Positions 62,575 to 64,000 of a stretch of 64,000 nucleotides of DNA are shown one piece after another. The notes beneath the pieces were generated by a model. It was not told where the DNA came from. It did not search any database and saw nothing but the letters and a program-made list of their open reading frames with translations. The DNA is from Hyphomonas adhaerens MHS-3. Its GTDB lineage: Bacteria > Pseudomonadota > Alphaproteobacteria > Caulobacterales > Hyphomonadaceae. The DNA lies in contig NZ_ARYH01000001.1 in the NCBI RefSeq assembly GCF_000685235.1, positions 1,178,001 to 1,242,000 of the forward strand. Direction: 5' to 3'. The position numbers and the translations under genes are program-made. How positions within the stretch are numbered: the first letter of the stretch is position 1; the number at the start of each line of letters is the position of its first letter.

Positions 62575-63507
62575 ATGAAAATTCTGATTACAGGCGGCGC
62601 GGGTTATATCGGCTCGACCATGGTACCGCGACTGCTGGAGCAGGGGCATGAAGTCACCGTGCTCGACACGTTCGAACGTGGCACGACCGAACTGGCCGCC
62701 GTGTGCGCGAACGAGAACTTCACCCCGGTCAAAGGCGATGCCCGCGATACGCGCCTGCTGGACGAACTCGTGCCGCAGGCCGATGTGCTGATTCCGCTGG
62801 CGGCCCTTGTCGGCGCGCCGCTCTGCAAGCTGGACCCGATTGCAGCCAAGACCCTCAACCAGGAAGCGGTTGTGGACCTCGTCAAGCGGACCTCCAAGGA
62901 CCAGAAGGTCGTCTTCCCGGTCACCAATTCCGGCTATGGCATCGGGGAAAGCGGCAAGTTCTGCACCGAGGAAAGCCCGCTGAACCCGATCTCCCTCTAC
63001 GGTATCACCAAGGTGGAAGCCGAGAAGGCCGTGCTCGACAACGGCAATGGCGTGACGCTGCGCCTGGCCACGGTGTTCGGCATGGCTCCGCGCATGCGCC
63101 TGGATCTGCTGGTCAATGACTTCACCTGGCGCGCCGTAACCGACCGGGCCGTCGTCATCTTCGAAGGCCACTTCAAGCGCAATTACATCCATGTCCGCGA
63201 TGTGGTGAAAGGCTTCGAGCACGCGATTGCGAGTTTCGACACGATGCGCGGCGAGGCCTACAATCTCGGCCTGTCGGATGCGAACCTCTCCAAGATCGAG
63301 CTTTGCCAGAAGATCCAGAAACACGTGCCGAGCTTCGTCTATCTCGAAGCGCCGATCGGCGAAGACCCGGACAAGCGTGACTACATCGTCTCGAACGAGA
63401 AGGTGGAAGCCACGGGCTGGAGTCCGGACTGGTCGCTTGACCGGGGTATCGCTGAACTGCTGCGTGGGTACAAGATGATCCGCAACTCCCGCTACTCGAA
63501 CGTCTAA
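62575..63507 (+). CDS. NAD-dependent sugar epimerase/dehydratase (SDR)
   Basis: The 310-residue product begins ILITGGAGYIGSTMVPRLLE and has PLAALVGAPLC, VTNSGYGIG, the catalytic YGITKVEAEKAV and RNYIHVRDVVKGF. It acts on a nucleotide sugar. Position just before the GHMP kinase suggests work in the same heptose- or hexose-nucleotide pathway. The ATG at 62575 is preceded by AGAGGG. Confidence 0.9.
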   Translation: MKILITGGAGYIGSTMVPRLLEQGHEVTVLDTFERGTTELAAVCANENFTPVKGDARDTRLLDELVPQADVLIPLAALVGAPLCKLDPIAAKTLNQEAVVDLVKRTSKDQKVVFPVTNSGYGIGESGKFCTEESPLNPISLYGITKVEAEKAVLDNGNGVTLRLATVFGMAPRMRLDLLVNDFTWRAVTDRAVVIFEGHFKRNYIHVRDVVKGFEHAIASFDTMRGEAYNLGLSDANLSKIELCQKIQKHVPSFVYLEAPIGEDPDKRDYIVSNEKVEATGWSPDWSLDRGIAELLRGYKMIRNSRYSNV

Positions 63508-63516
63508 GGCCTCGTA

Positions 63517-64000
63517 ATGATCATTGTCCGCAGCCCGCTTCGTGTCTCCTTCTTCGGAGGCGGTACCGATCACCCCTCCTGGCTGGAGCGCGGGGAGAAG
63601 GGGGCCGTGCTGTCGACGTCGATCGACAAATACATCTATATCCAGCTGCGCCGGCTGCCGGCGGTGTTCGATTTCAACTACCGCGTCGCCTGGGGCATGC
63701 TGGAAGAAGTGTCGACCATCAACGAGATCCAGCATCCGGTCGTGCGCGAAGTGCTGAAGCACTATGCCGGCGACAACGAGACGGGCTATGAGGTGATCCA
63801 CAACTCCGATCTGCCGTCCAAGTCAGGCCTTGGGTCCTCCTCTTCCTTCACCGTGTCGCTGCTGCACGCCTTTTTCGGCAACCAGGAAATGCTCAGTTCC
63901 AAGAAGAAGCTGGCGCGCGAAGCTATCTTTGTCGAACAGAAGCTGCTGGGTGAAACGGTTGGCTATCAGGACCAGATTGCGGCGGCCCATGGCGGCCTGA
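63517..64000 (+). CDS. GHMP-family sugar kinase, HddA-like (cut by window end)
   Basis: The 161 visible residues match D-glycero-alpha-D-manno-heptose 7-phosphate kinase-type GHMP enzymes: VRSPLRVSFFGGGTDHPSWL at the start, the phosphate loop LPSKSGLGSSSSFTVSLLHA, and GETVGYQDQIAAAHGG. It would phosphorylate the anomeric carbon of a heptose phosphate before nucleotidyl transfer. It starts nine bases after the SDR gene. Confidence 0.87.
   Translation, partial: MIIVRSPLRVSFFGGGTDHPSWLERGEKGAVLSTSIDKYIYIQLRRLPAVFDFNYRVAWGMLEEVSTINEIQHPVVREVLKHYAGDNETGYEVIHNSDLPSKSGLGSSSSFTVSLLHAFFGNQEMLSSKKKLAREAIFVEQKLLGETVGYQDQIAAAHGGL

Overview
The window comes from a GC-rich alphaproteobacterium, most likely of the Caulobacterales/Hyphomonadales type. 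Signs of this are the separate dnaK and hrcA-grpE loci, RNase PH/RdgB/HemW housekeeping genes, a CpdR-type single-domain response regulator beside an N-formylglutamate amidohydrolase, and isolated TTAACCAT half-sites. This assignment is inference from gene content only. No rRNA, CRISPR array, transposase or integrase gene was seen.

Positions 1-18.4 kb are mainly core genome: a PilZ fragment, dnaK with a sigma-32-like promoter, a small DUF2061 protein, an OmpA-family protein with a PP2C-like phosphatase, hrcA-grpE, an SdpI/SdpR-like pair, formate-THF ligase, rph, rdgB-hemW, thymidine kinase, gamma-glutamyltranspeptidase, a P1-family peptidase and a trypsin-like lipoprotein protease. Small accessory genes (LRAT-like, GNAT, an HTH/DUF2975 pair) separate rph from rdgB. 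From 18.3 to 27.3 kb, between two tRNA-Arg genes, lie glycosyltransferases with a polysaccharide flippase, then an AraC regulator divergent from a His-rich protein. This last pair is bracketed by 23-bp direct repeats that match the 3' end of tRNA-Arg(ACG). A large exported protein follows. Positions 27.4-35.2 kb hold a TraB/GumN lipoprotein, an orphan polytopic membrane protein, an IMPase/HisN enzyme, an XRE regulator, a strong candidate small RNA (32514-32594), an N-formylglutamate amidohydrolase, cpdR, a TetR regulator and tRNA-Val.

The most unusual part is 35.9-46.6 kb: eleven plus-strand genes, mostly tightly packed, nearly all unrecognised and mostly exported. It encodes a small membrane protein, secreted proteins and lipoproteins (some with a CsgG/LpoB-like look, two sharing a duplicated C-terminal domain), a Tat-exported HExxH metallopeptidase and a lytic-transglycosylase-fold protein lacking its catalytic Glu. 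It ends with two unknown soluble proteins and a membrane-anchored Lon-like (S16) protease domain with no ATPase. I propose this as an undescribed envelope system. A convergent BACON-repeat/beta-propeller lipoprotein and tRNA-Leu(CAG) follow.

From 50.4 kb to the end is a CheR-like methyltransferase and then a surface-polysaccharide region. It holds a GDP-mannose 3,5-epimerase homologue, a DedA protein and a minus-strand operon (nucleotidyltransferase, two SDR enzymes, GT2, GT39/83-like transferase, ChbG/HpnK-like deacetylase, methyltransferase). An acyltransferase-SGNH protein, another SDR and a heptose-kinase-like GHMP kinase cut by the window end complete it. These suggest synthesis and export of a heteropolysaccharide that may use GDP-activated heptose or hexose.
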